From positions 6,730,501 to 6,794,500 of the forward strand of contig NZ_JAJSOO010000001.1 in the NCBI RefSeq assembly GCF_029428875.1: a stretch of DNA of 64,000 bases, in the 5' to 3' direction. Positions 26,727 through 33,658 of this stretch are shown here, piece after piece. The translations under genes and the position numbers were made by a program. The notes under the pieces were generated by a model, which worked only from the letters and a program-made list of their open reading frames with translations, had not been told where the DNA came from and ran no database searches. Position 1 is the stretch's first letter, and each line of letters begins with the position of its first letter. This DNA is from Streptomyces sp. JH34 (GTDB lineage Bacteria; Actinomycetota; Actinomycetes; Streptomycetales; Streptomycetaceae).

Positions 26727-27820
26727 CGCGTCACTGCCCGCTCCACGCGGCCCCCGGCATGGGGCAGCGGCCCCACCCCCAGCTCGGCCGTCGCCTTGTC
26801 GACCATGTCCCGCGCGTGCCGCAGGCCGATGCGGTCCAGATCCCGGCGCAGTTCCGCCAGTTCCACGACGGTCTCCGCCGGATTGCGCCCGAGGCGCGCC
26901 AGCGCCTTGGCGAGCCCCAGCCGTGACAGCGCGGTTCCCCTCGGCTCGTTCATCTCCCGGAACTCCGCGAGTGCCAGCGTGTAGGTGTCGCGGGCCTGCG
27001 CGTACTGCCCGGCCCGGTAGTGCACGTTGCCGCGCATCTTGTGGTTGTATGCCAGCGCGCTCGACAGCTTCATCTCACTGCAGAGGGATTCCGCCTCCGT
27101 GAGGAGCGACAGCGCACGCTCCACGTCACCGTCGCGCACGGACACCACATCGGCGATGCCGCGCAGTGCCCAGGCCCGGCCCCGCCGGTCGTCCGCCCGG
27201 CCCGCGGTCTCGGCCGCCTCCTCGAAGAGGGCGAGCGCCCTGTCGTACGAACCGGTGTTGCGGTGCATCTGGGCTATGCCCTCCAGTGCCCACACCGTGT
27301 GCCTGGCCTCGCCGCGCCTGCGGGCTTCGGCGAGCAGCTGTTCGTGCAGTTCTCCGACGGCCTGGTAGTCGCCCTGGATGCGCCCGGTCTCCGCGAGGCC
27401 GGCGAGCGAGTAGCCGCGCACCACCACATCACCGCCGCGTTCGCCCAGGTCGGCCGCGAGGCGCAGCAGCCGGTACGCCAGTGCCAGCGAGCCCCGCTGA
27501 CGGGCGAGTGTCCCACCGCTCCACAGGGCCCAGGCCATCGCCCCGACGTCGGCGGCCGAACGTGCCGCGCGGTAACTCGACTTCCAGGCGGCGTCGGCCT
27601 CCGCCACCCGCCCCAGTCGCCGGCAAGCCTCCGCCACGGCGAGCCCGCAGCGAGCCATCTCCCGCTGTTCCCCGGCACGTTCGGCCGCCCGCAGTTCCTC
27701 GACGCCCTTCGCCAGTACGTCGGTGAGGGAGGAGTTCACCGACAACGAGCCGAGGGCTCCCTGGTATTCGGGAGCGAACGCCTTGTCCGTCGGTCGGTTG
27801 CGCTGATCCACCCGTGCCAC
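26723..27820 (-). CDS. Tetratricopeptide repeat protein coupled to polyprenyl synthetase
   Basis: At least six TPR-like helical pairs fill the protein (AMAWALWSGGTLARQRGSLALAYRLLRLAADLG, HTVWALEGIAQMHRNTGSYDRALALFEEAAE, AYNHKMRGNVHYRAGQYAQARDTYTLALAEF). There are no catalytic motifs; such proteins mediate protein contacts. GTG 27820 (VARVDQRNRPTDKAFAPEYQ) is my chosen start because the sequence before it looks unlike a protein; the frame is open to a GTG at 27958. A strong Shine-Dalgarno lies further upstream but addresses another frame. The stop overlaps the prenyl synthase start by 4 bp, so the two proteins probably work together. Confidence 0.8.
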   Translation of the reverse strand: MARVDQRNRPTDKAFAPEYQGALGSLSVNSSLTDVLAKGVEELRAAERAGEQREMARCGLAVAEACRRLGRVAEADAAWKSSYRAARSAADVGAMAWALWSGGTLARQRGSLALAYRLLRLAADLGERGGDVVVRGYSLAGLAETGRIQGDYQAVGELHEQLLAEARRRGEARHTVWALEGIAQMHRNTGSYDRALALFEEAAETAGRADDRRGRAWALRGIADVVSVRDGDVERALSLLTEAESLCSEMKLSSALAYNHKMRGNVHYRAGQYAQARDTYTLALAEFREMNEPRGTALSRLGLAKALARLGRNPAETVVELAELRRDLDRIGLRHARDMVDKATAELGVGPLPHAGGRVERAVTR

Positions 27821-28257
27821 CCGCTCACTGTCTCGCCTGTCTTCGACACCGTCCGGGGCGGTGCCTGTCGGCTGCCGCCCTTGATCAAGACGGTAGGGGC
27901 GAGCGGGTGTTCCACGAATCCCCCTCCTTGTGGGTTCCGGGTCATACCTGAGACCCACCGGAGGCGGCCGGAGTAGTCAGCGGGACGGACGCCGGCGTGG
28001 ACGCGGAGCCGCGTTCGGGCGGTCCGCCCGCCTGCCGGAAGAGGGGTTCCAGTTCCACGGCGGGACGGCCGTCCGGATCTTCGCCCCTCGCCGGCCGCTG
28101 ACGCGTGGTCACCTCTCGCGGGGCGCCGGCACTCGGCACTCGGCGCCCCGGCGCACCGCTGGTGACCGTGACTCCGGCATTCGCTACGCCGACCCGGTGT
28201 GACCGGGGTATGGTGATCAGGAAATCAAGATAGCCTTACCTAAGTTGAGGAGTACCG
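27821..28257. other. Divergent intergenic region between TPR and mbtH genes
   Basis: A 437-bp gap. Its left part carries AAGGAGGGG (minus strand, 27921-27929) followed by GTG at 27915, which would read a 59-codon frame ending at 27736 inside the TPR gene. Its right part holds a near-palindromic GGCGCCG/CGGCGCC pair around 28120-28150 and the iron box before mbtH. No further gene is convincing. Confidence 0.45.
28225..28243 (+). promoter_or_regulatory. Putative iron box (DmdR1/IdeR site) upstream of mbtH
   Basis: TCAAGATAGCCTTACCTAA matches 14 of 19 positions of the actinobacterial iron-repressor box TTAGGTTAGGCTCACCTAA as I remember it, with the right half almost perfect. It ends 14 bp before the GTG start and would block transcription of mbtH when iron is plentiful. 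A GAGGAG ribosome-binding site lies directly after it. Confidence 0.65.
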
Positions 28258-28476
28258 GTGAGTAATCCCTTCGAGGACGAGAACGGCACCTACCTGGTGC
28301 TCGTCAACGACGAGGGGCAGCACTCGCTGTGGCCCGCCTTCGCCGAGGTGCCCGGCGGCTGGACCGTCACCCATCAGGCGGACACGCGCCAGGCCTGCCT
28401 CGATCACGTGGAGCGGAACTGGACCGACCTGCGGCCCAAGAGCCTGATCGAGAGCATGGCCGCCGACTCCGCCTGA
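28258..28476 (+). CDS. MbtH-family NRPS accessory protein
   Basis: A complete 72-residue MbtH-like protein with the family signature NDEGQHSLWP, AEVPGGW and the C-terminal WTDLRPKSL. These small proteins bind adenylation domains of nonribosomal peptide synthetases and are required for their solubility or activity. The gene has GTG start with GAGGAG six bases before it, a strong terminator behind it and an iron box in front. No NRPS gene is present within the window, so this is an orphan that probably serves a siderophore assembly line elsewhere. Confidence 0.93.
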   Translation: MSNPFEDENGTYLVLVNDEGQHSLWPAFAEVPGGWTVTHQADTRQACLDHVERNWTDLRPKSLIESMAADSA

Positions 28477-28481
28477 GCGGC

Positions 28482-28513
28482 GGGCGTCGCACCGCGGACG
28501 CGGTGCGACGCCC
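28482..28513 (+). terminator. Terminator hairpin after mbtH
   Basis: A perfect 15-bp stem, GGGCGTCGCACCGCG and its complement, encloses a very short loop directly after the mbtH stop. It lacks a T-run, as is usual in Streptomyces. The 3' arm merges into the start of the 69-bp duplication. Confidence 0.8.
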
Positions 28514-28644
28514 CCGCCCGTGGGGCACGTCACCGGTATCCGGCGGGGTCCGCCGGCCTGCCCGCGCCTTCGACCCACGCCCCCGCCCGTGGGGCACGTC
28601 ACCGGTATCCGGCGGGGTCCGCCGGCCTGCCCGCGCCTTCGACC
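28508..28644. repeat. Tandem direct duplication, two copies of 69 bp
   Basis: Bases 28508-28575 are repeated exactly at 28577-28644 (68 identical positions, period 69). The second copy includes the last codons of the SDR gene and its stop; the first copy lies immediately beyond, downstream of the stop. A recent slippage or unequal exchange has thus duplicated the 3' end of the SDR gene next to the mbtH terminator. Confidence 0.9.
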
Positions 28645-29534
28645 TCGACCAGGTAGCGCCAGCAGTCGGGGCGTGAACCGTCCAGGTCCGTGAAGCCGTA
28701 CTCCTGGGCGAGCCCGCCGCTGGAGAGCGACTGACCGTTCCGGCGCGCGACGTCGGCGTCGCCGGCCAGCGCCGCGACCGCGCGCCCCACGTACGCCGGG
28801 CTCTCCGAGATGCAGAAGTGCGGCACCGTGGCCAGCGCGTCGCGCCAGTTGTCCTCGGTGACCCCGAACGCGTCGAGCATCATCTCCGACCGCATCCAGC
28901 CGGGGGTGAGCGCCACCGCCGTCCCGCCGTGCGGTTCCAGCTCGTGGGCGAGCACGAACGCCGTGCGGAGCACGCTGTTCTTGACCAGGTCGTAGAAGTA
29001 CGAGTTGCGGTAGTGCGCGCTGTTGTACGCGGACGTCCCGTCGGTCATCTCGACCACGAGCCCGCCCGGCCCGCGCACCAGCAGCGGGAGAGTGAAGTGG
29101 CTGGTGATCGCGTGGGTCTCCACGCCCAGCCGGAGCAGCCGCAGTCCGTCGTCGAGGTCGTGCTCCCACACCGGCTTGTCGAACGCGAACAGCCGTTCCC
29201 CGCCCCAGACGTCGTTGACCAGCACGTCGAGCCGTCCCTGCTCCGTGTCGATGCGCTCGGCCAGGGCGCGGACCTGATCCGGCACCAAGTGGTCGGTCGG
29301 CACGGCGATGCCGGTTCCGCCCGCCGCCGTCACGAGCTCGGCCGTCTCCTCGATGGTCTCGGGCCGGTCGTACTCCGAGCGTCGTTCCCGGGTCGTGCGG
29401 CCGGTGACGTAGACCGTGGCACCCGCCGTGCCGAGCTGTACGGCGATGCCGCGCCCGGCTCCCCGTGTGGCCCCAGCGACCAGAGCGATCCTTCCGCCGA
29501 GGTCCGGTGCCGATGTGCCGGGCATGAGTTCCAT
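28599..29534 (-). CDS. Short-chain dehydrogenase/reductase
   Basis: A 311-residue SDR with the NAD(P)-binding motif VAGATRGAGRGIA, the NDVWGG segment in place of the usual NNAG, and the active-site YDLVK (YxxxK). The insertion around VWEHDLDDGLRLLRLGVETHAITSHF and the C-terminal GFTDLDGSRPDCWRYLVEVE are larger than in classical SDRs, matching a subgroup common in actinobacteria. The substrate is unknown. ATG 29534 follows AGGGGAA; the longer open frame to 29711 is rejected. The 3' end overlaps a 69-bp duplication. Confidence 0.88.
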   Translation of the reverse strand: MELMPGTSAPDLGGRIALVAGATRGAGRGIAVQLGTAGATVYVTGRTTRERRSEYDRPETIEETAELVTAAGGTGIAVPTDHLVPDQVRALAERIDTEQGRLDVLVNDVWGGERLFAFDKPVWEHDLDDGLRLLRLGVETHAITSHFTLPLLVRGPGGLVVEMTDGTSAYNSAHYRNSYFYDLVKNSVLRTAFVLAHELEPHGGTAVALTPGWMRSEMMLDAFGVTEDNWRDALATVPHFCISESPAYVGRAVAALAGDADVARRNGQSLSSGGLAQEYGFTDLDGSRPDCWRYLVEVEGAGRPADPAGYR

Positions 29535-29673
29535 CGAGTTCCCCTGTTCTGTGCGCGCGTACGGCCGGCGCCCTTCGTCGGCGCCGGTCTCCGACACCAT
29601 GCTCGACCCGAAACGCGACATCCTGTGTCGTGTTTTGCCGTCCGGTTCACGGATGCCGCGCAGACGTGGGAAC

Positions 29674-29715
29674 CCGCGCGCCACGGCAACGGAAACCGCG
29701 CGCCACGGCAACGGA
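29674..29715. repeat. Short direct repeat, 20 bp twice
   Basis: CCGCGCGCCACGGCAACGGA occurs at 29674 and again at 29696 (period 22) in the gap between the SDR and symporter genes, directly before a strong hairpin. No function is apparent. Confidence 0.8.
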
Positions 29716-29716
29716 G

Positions 29717-29754
29717 CCCGCCCTCCCGCCCGTGGTGACGGGCGGGAGGGCGGG
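29717..29754 (-). terminator. Terminator hairpin after the symporter gene
   Basis: A perfect 17-bp GC stem (CCCGCCCTCCCGCCCGT and its complement) with a GGTG loop lies just beyond the stop of the minus-strand symporter gene. It is placed to end that transcript before the SDR promoter. Confidence 0.8.
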
Positions 29755-29777
29755 TGCTGATCGCGGGGTCGTACCCG

Positions 29778-30848
29778 TCAGGATTCCTCGCTGACCGCGG
29801 CCTTCGGCGCAGGGCCGGCCACCGCCGGTGCCAACTCCTCGCGCCGTGACCGATGGGACATCCAGGCGGCGACCAGGGCGCCCGAGATGTTGTGCCACAC
29901 GGAGAACACCGCGGCAGGCAGGGCCGCCAGCGGGCTGAAGTGCGCGGTGGCGAGGGAGGCGGCGAGCCCGGAGTTCTGCATACCGACCTCGAAGGCCATG
30001 GCCCGGCTGGCGGGCCGTCCGAGCCCCGAGACCTTGCCCGCGCCGTATCCGAGCGCGAGTCCGAGGCCGTTGTGCAGCACGACGGCGATCAGCACGGTCA
30101 TGGCGGCCGACTTGATCGCGCCGGCGCTTCCCGCCACGACCGCGCAGACGATGGCGGCGACGGCCACCGACGACAGCCAGGGCATCAGGCCGAGCACCCG
30201 GTCGACCAGCTTGCCCGCGACCAGCCGTACGACCAGACCGCCGACGACCGGAAGCAGCACGGTCTTGAGGATGTCCGTGATCATCGATCCCGCGTCCACC
30301 GGCAGGTACGCGCCCGCCAGCAGCAGGGTGAGCGGCGGCGTCACCAGGGGAGCCACCAGCGTCGAGACGGTGGCCACGGAGACCGACAGCGCCACGTCAC
30401 CACGGGCCAGGAACGTCACCACGTTCGACGCCGTGCCGCTCGGCGCGCAGCCGACCAGGATGAGTCCGGCCGCCAGCTGGGGCGGCAGTCCGAGCAGATG
30501 GGCGATGGCCCAGCCGAGTCCCGGCATGATCACGTAGTGCGCGACCAGGCCGATGGCCACGGCCCACGGACGCTTCGCCACGCCCCTGAAGTCGAGCGGG
30601 GTCATCGTCAGGCCCATGCAGAACATGACGATTCCCAGCAGGTACGGAACCGATTCCGTCCAGCCGTCGAACGTGCCCGGGGTGACGAGACCGGCTACGC
30701 CCGCCACGAGCACGAGGACGGGGAACACCGTGACGGCGCGGCGCGCCGCCTTGTCGTCGGAGGCCGGTTGATCAGGGGTTATCTGTTCGGTTTGCACAGG
30801 CGCGATGAGACGCCGCAGGCAAGGGCCTCCGCAAGCGCGTCTCGCCAT
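29778..30848 (-). CDS. Bile acid:sodium symporter family transporter
   Basis: About nine hydrophobic helices of the BASS/ASBT type, with the conserved GCAPSGTASNVVTFLARGDVALSVSVATVSTL crossover region and FEVGMQNSGLAASLA in the second half. Bacterial members import small organic acids such as pantoate, pyruvate or related compounds; the cargo is not evident. The start is uncertain: ATG 30848 is used here, but no good ribosome-binding site exists and GTG 30797 is also possible. It follows the ABC-F gene closely and may be translated by readthrough from it. Confidence 0.82.
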   Translation of the reverse strand: MARRACGGPCLRRLIAPVQTEQITPDQPASDDKAARRAVTVFPVLVLVAGVAGLVTPGTFDGWTESVPYLLGIVMFCMGLTMTPLDFRGVAKRPWAVAIGLVAHYVIMPGLGWAIAHLLGLPPQLAAGLILVGCAPSGTASNVVTFLARGDVALSVSVATVSTLVAPLVTPPLTLLLAGAYLPVDAGSMITDILKTVLLPVVGGLVVRLVAGKLVDRVLGLMPWLSSVAVAAIVCAVVAGSAGAIKSAAMTVLIAVVLHNGLGLALGYGAGKVSGLGRPASRAMAFEVGMQNSGLAASLATAHFSPLAALPAAVFSVWHNISGALVAAWMSHRSRREELAPAVAGPAPKAAVSEES

Positions 30849-30913
30849 GCGGACGAGATGTCCAGTATGCGTGCGCCGAAGGTCCCTGCCCGAGCGTCCT
30901 CCCGTACGGTCAC
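30779..30913 (-). CDS. Possible 44-residue coupled small ORF
   Basis: A GTG overlaps the ABC-F stop codon (GTGA) and opens a 44-codon frame ending in TAA. It overlaps the disputed N-terminus of the symporter gene in another frame. The overlap is the only positive evidence; codon third positions are mixed. It might be chance or may serve to carry ribosomes to the symporter start. Confidence 0.2.
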   Translation of the reverse strand: MTVREDARAGTFGARILDISSAWRDALAEALACGVSSRLCKPNR

Positions 30914-32523
30914 AGCCGTAGCTCACGCCCCTGCCAGCGCCTCCGCAGCCAGCGGTCGTGGCCGGCCACGACGATCGCTCCTGGCCCCGCGCCCATGGCG
31001 GCCTCCAGCTCGTCGCAGAGCCTGGGGGACAGATGGTTCGTGGGCTCGTCGAGCAGCAGCAACTCGGGCGGGTGCGCCACCAGGAGGGCCAGCGCGAGAC
31101 GGCGGCGCTGACCGACGGACAGGTGACCTACCGGCCTTCCCAGGTCCGCCTCGCCCATCAGACCCAGCGAACTCAGCGGCACCGCGTCCGCGCGCTCGTC
31201 GCCGAGCGCCAGCGAGTAGGTGTCCCGGACGGTGCGGTCGGGCCGCTCGAACACGGTGTCCTGGGTCAGCAGACCCACCGAGAGACCGCCCTCGCGCCGT
31301 ACGACTCCGTCCGGTGCGAGGTGTCCGGCGAGCACGGCCAGCAGTGTCGACTTCCCCGCCCCGTTGTCACCCGTCACGAGCAGGCGATCGGTCGCCGTCA
31401 CGTCGAGGCGGTCGAGCGTGAGGCGCCCCGGCACCCGTACGTCGCGCAGGGAGACGAGGGTCCCGTCCGCCGTGGGCCCCGCGAGCGCGGTGCGGCGGAA
31501 CCGCAGCGGCCGGGGCGGTTCCGTGATCCGGTGCCGTTCCAGATCGTCCAGCCTCCGGGAGGCGTTACGCACCCGGCGTGAGATCTGGCTCTGCACCCGG
31601 CCGGCCCGGAGCCCGTAGCCCATCTTGTTGTGGTCACGCGGCCCTCGGTCCGGAGCGACCCGGTGCGTGGTCGTGCCGATCGACCGGTGCAGCGCCTCCA
31701 GCTCCTCCTGCTCCTCGGCGTACCGGCGTTCCCAGCGCTCGCGTTCCGCGCGCTTCTCGGCCTGATAGGCGGTGTAGTTGCCGCCGTACCGCACAGGCCC
31801 CTCCGCCGCCGGGTCGAGGTCGATCACGTCCGTGCACACCGCGTCGAGGAACGCCCGGTCGTGGCTCGCCACGACGATCGCCCCGGGCAGGCCGCACACC
31901 TGCTCCTCCAGGAACACGGCGGCGGCGTCGTCGAGGTGGTTGGTCGGCTCGTCCAGCAGCAGTGCCGAAGGCCGCCGGACCAGCAGGGAGGCCAGGGCCA
32001 GCCGTCCGCGGAGGCCGCCGGACAGGGACCCGAGGGTGCGGTCCCACGGGATCCCCCCGAGGCCGAGGCCCTCCAGCACCACCGCGGCCCGGCGGTCCGC
32101 GTCCCACGCCTCCTGTTCCTGCGCGTGCTCGAGACGCCGGCCGTAGGCGTCCAGCAGGGCGGAGTGGCCGGGGGAGCCCTCCTCGGTACGGGCCAGCCGC
32201 TCCGAGAGCCGTTCGAGTTCGGCGAGGCCCTCACGTACCTCGCCCAGCGCCTCGTCGAGCACGTCGGCGACCGTGTCCGCGGCGTCGAAGGGCATCTCCT
32301 GGTGCAGGAAACCCAGATCGGCGGGTCGGGTGATGCTGCCCGCGTCCGGTTCGTCGGCACCGGCGAGGAGGCGGAGCACCGTCGACTTGCCGACTCCGTT
32401 CTCCCCGATCAGCCCGATGCGGTGGCCGGGGGACGCGGTCAGGGAAAGGCCGTCGACGATCCGGCCGGTACCGAAGGACCGGACGACGTCGCGTGCGAGC
32501 AGGGCTGTGGGTACGTCGGACAC
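30910..32523 (-). CDS. ABC-F family ATPase (ribosome-protection type)
   Basis: A 537-residue protein of two ABC domains without membrane segments: Walker A GENGVGKST and GDNGAGKST, signature LSGGLRGRL and LSVGQRRRL, Walker B LLLDEPTNHL twice. The two domains are joined by a charged linker helix (AEKRAERERWERRYAEEQEELEALHRSI). This is the ABC-F architecture; members displace antibiotics from the ribosome or aid translation. The leader peptide and hairpins upstream (separate entries) are typical of antibiotic-inducible resistance members. GTG 32523 follows GAGGTC; a longer frame to 32598 would run through the attenuator hairpin. Confidence 0.9.
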   Translation of the reverse strand: MSDVPTALLARDVVRSFGTGRIVDGLSLTASPGHRIGLIGENGVGKSTVLRLLAGADEPDAGSITRPADLGFLHQEMPFDAADTVADVLDEALGEVREGLAELERLSERLARTEEGSPGHSALLDAYGRRLEHAQEQEAWDADRRAAVVLEGLGLGGIPWDRTLGSLSGGLRGRLALASLLVRRPSALLLDEPTNHLDDAAAVFLEEQVCGLPGAIVVASHDRAFLDAVCTDVIDLDPAAEGPVRYGGNYTAYQAEKRAERERWERRYAEEQEELEALHRSIGTTTHRVAPDRGPRDHNKMGYGLRAGRVQSQISRRVRNASRRLDDLERHRITEPPRPLRFRRTALAGPTADGTLVSLRDVRVPGRLTLDRLDVTATDRLLVTGDNGAGKSTLLAVLAGHLAPDGVVRREGGLSVGLLTQDTVFERPDRTVRDTYSLALGDERADAVPLSSLGLMGEADLGRPVGHLSVGQRRRLALALLVAHPPELLLLDEPTNHLSPRLCDELEAAMGAGPGAIVVAGHDRWLRRRWQGRELRL

Positions 32524-32546
32524 GGGTATGACCTCGCGTGACAATG

Positions 32547-32568
32547 CGGGCGGACGGACGTCCGCCCG
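32547..32568 (-). terminator. Attenuator-like hairpin before the ABC-F gene
   Basis: A perfect 10-bp stem (CGGGCGGACG and its complement) with a 2-nt centre lies 24 bp upstream of the ABC-F start, inside the leader. Its position between the leader ORF and the gene, together with a second hairpin GGTGC-GAAA-GCACC in the transcript at 32617-32630, suits a terminator/antiterminator switch. Confidence 0.55.
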
Positions 32569-32662
32569 GGGCGGGCACGGGAAACGGGCACGACACACGG
32601 GGGCCGGGCGGCACAGGGTGCTTTCGCACCTGCCGTCGGCCGGTCACACATCCATCCGGGTG

Positions 32663-32692
32663 TCACCCGGAGATGTCGTCGTCCCCCACCAT
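32663..32692 (-). CDS. Nine-residue leader peptide MVGDDDISG
   Basis: A short ORF, ATG to TGA, 9 codons, preceded by GAGGAG at 8-nt spacing (32700-32705). It lies 140 bp upstream of the ABC-F gene on the same strand and is followed by two hairpins. Leader peptides of this size stall ribosomes in the presence of drugs and switch on downstream ABC-F or methyltransferase resistance genes. The stop codon lies in a small CCGGG/CCCGG hairpin, so ribosome pausing could refold the RNA. Its existence is directly seen; its regulatory role is inferred. Confidence 0.6.
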   Translation of the reverse strand: MVGDDDISG

Positions 32693-32773
32693 GTCCGGTC
32701 TCCTCATCGAGGATTCAAGGTCCGGGCCGACCCTAGCAGCCGCCTGTGAGCCGGTCCTGAGAACCCGTCGTCG

Positions 32774-33466
32774 TCACTTGCCCGACCCGACCGGGTCGAC
32801 CGTGATGCGGGGGCCGGAGCCGGAGTCCACGGGGACGCTGACGGAGAGGGACACACGGTGCGAGTGGGTCTCGTCCGGGGGTGTCACCATCGCCGAGGTG
32901 AAGGTGACACCCGAGCCACCGCCGGTGTCCGGCGGGAAGTGCAGGGAGAAGTTGGTGCCCTCCCCGGGGGACAGTTCGACCGTCGGGATCGTCCGGCCGC
33001 TGCTGCGCCCGGCGCTCACGGTCCCGGCCTCACCCTTCAGGTCGAGGCCGGGGAAGCCGTGCATCGAGCACGACGAGGACCCGGTGTTCTTCAGGTTGAT
33101 CAGCACCTCGCCCTCCGCCATCCCGCCCGAACTGCTGAAGGCGAGGTCCGCGGTCCGGCAGATGTCACCGTACGGCGCCCTGGCTGAGGGTGAGGCCGCG
33201 GCCTGCGCGTCACCTCCGCCAGGACCCTCCGCGTTCCGGGACCCGGTGGAAGCGCTCGGGCCGTCGGTGCCGCCGGTGCCTGAGGGCGCCCCCGTCGGTG
33301 CCTTCGCCGACGCCGACGCCGATGCCGAGGCGTCCACGGATCCGGAAGCCGCGGACGCGGACGCCGCCGCGTCGGTTCCGGTGCCGTTCCCGCTGGTACA
33401 GGCGGTGAGCGACAGGGCGGCCACCGCGGCACCGGCGATGACGACGCGGGTCTTCTGAAGGCGCAT
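32774..33466 (-). CDS. DUF4232-like secreted lipoprotein
   Basis: A 230-residue lipoprotein with signal peptide TRVVIAGAAVAALSLTAC and lipobox LTAC, then a long Ser/Ala/Gly-rich linker (about residues 25-90) and a C-terminal beta-sandwich (ICRTADLAFSSSGGMAEGEVLINLKNTGSSSCSMHGFPGLDLKG) typical of DUF4232. The family is abundant in Streptomyces; its function is unknown. The ATG at 33466 follows GGGGGAA. Confidence 0.85.
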   Translation of the reverse strand: MRLQKTRVVIAGAAVAALSLTACTSGNGTGTDAAASASAASGSVDASASASASAKAPTGAPSGTGGTDGPSASTGSRNAEGPGGGDAQAAASPSARAPYGDICRTADLAFSSSGGMAEGEVLINLKNTGSSSCSMHGFPGLDLKGEAGTVSAGRSSGRTIPTVELSPGEGTNFSLHFPPDTGGGSGVTFTSAMVTPPDETHSHRVSLSVSVPVDSGSGPRITVDPVGSGK

Positions 33467-33658
33467 GAGTTCCCCCGGGATGAGGACCGGCTGCTCCGTA
33501 CGAGCACTTCCATGTGCAATACATGCGATTGTTCCGCAGGTGTGGCGTGCCGAGCCGGGAGCACCACCTGGGGTGGACGACCGCCCCGTCACGCGACCAC
33601 AAGAGGCTCGTGCCCGTCATGAGCCCCGCCATGTGCGCCGGACAGCGGTGGCCCGGGG

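Noticed and set aside
28508..28644. Possible CRISPR or multi-copy repeat array
   Set aside because: Only two tandem copies exist, with no spacers. It is a simple duplication at a gene end.
28240..29169. Minus-strand frame of 309 codons across the mbtH gene
   Set aside because: It is antisense to mbtH and in another frame of the SDR gene; the repeated peptide it contains comes only from the 69-bp duplication.
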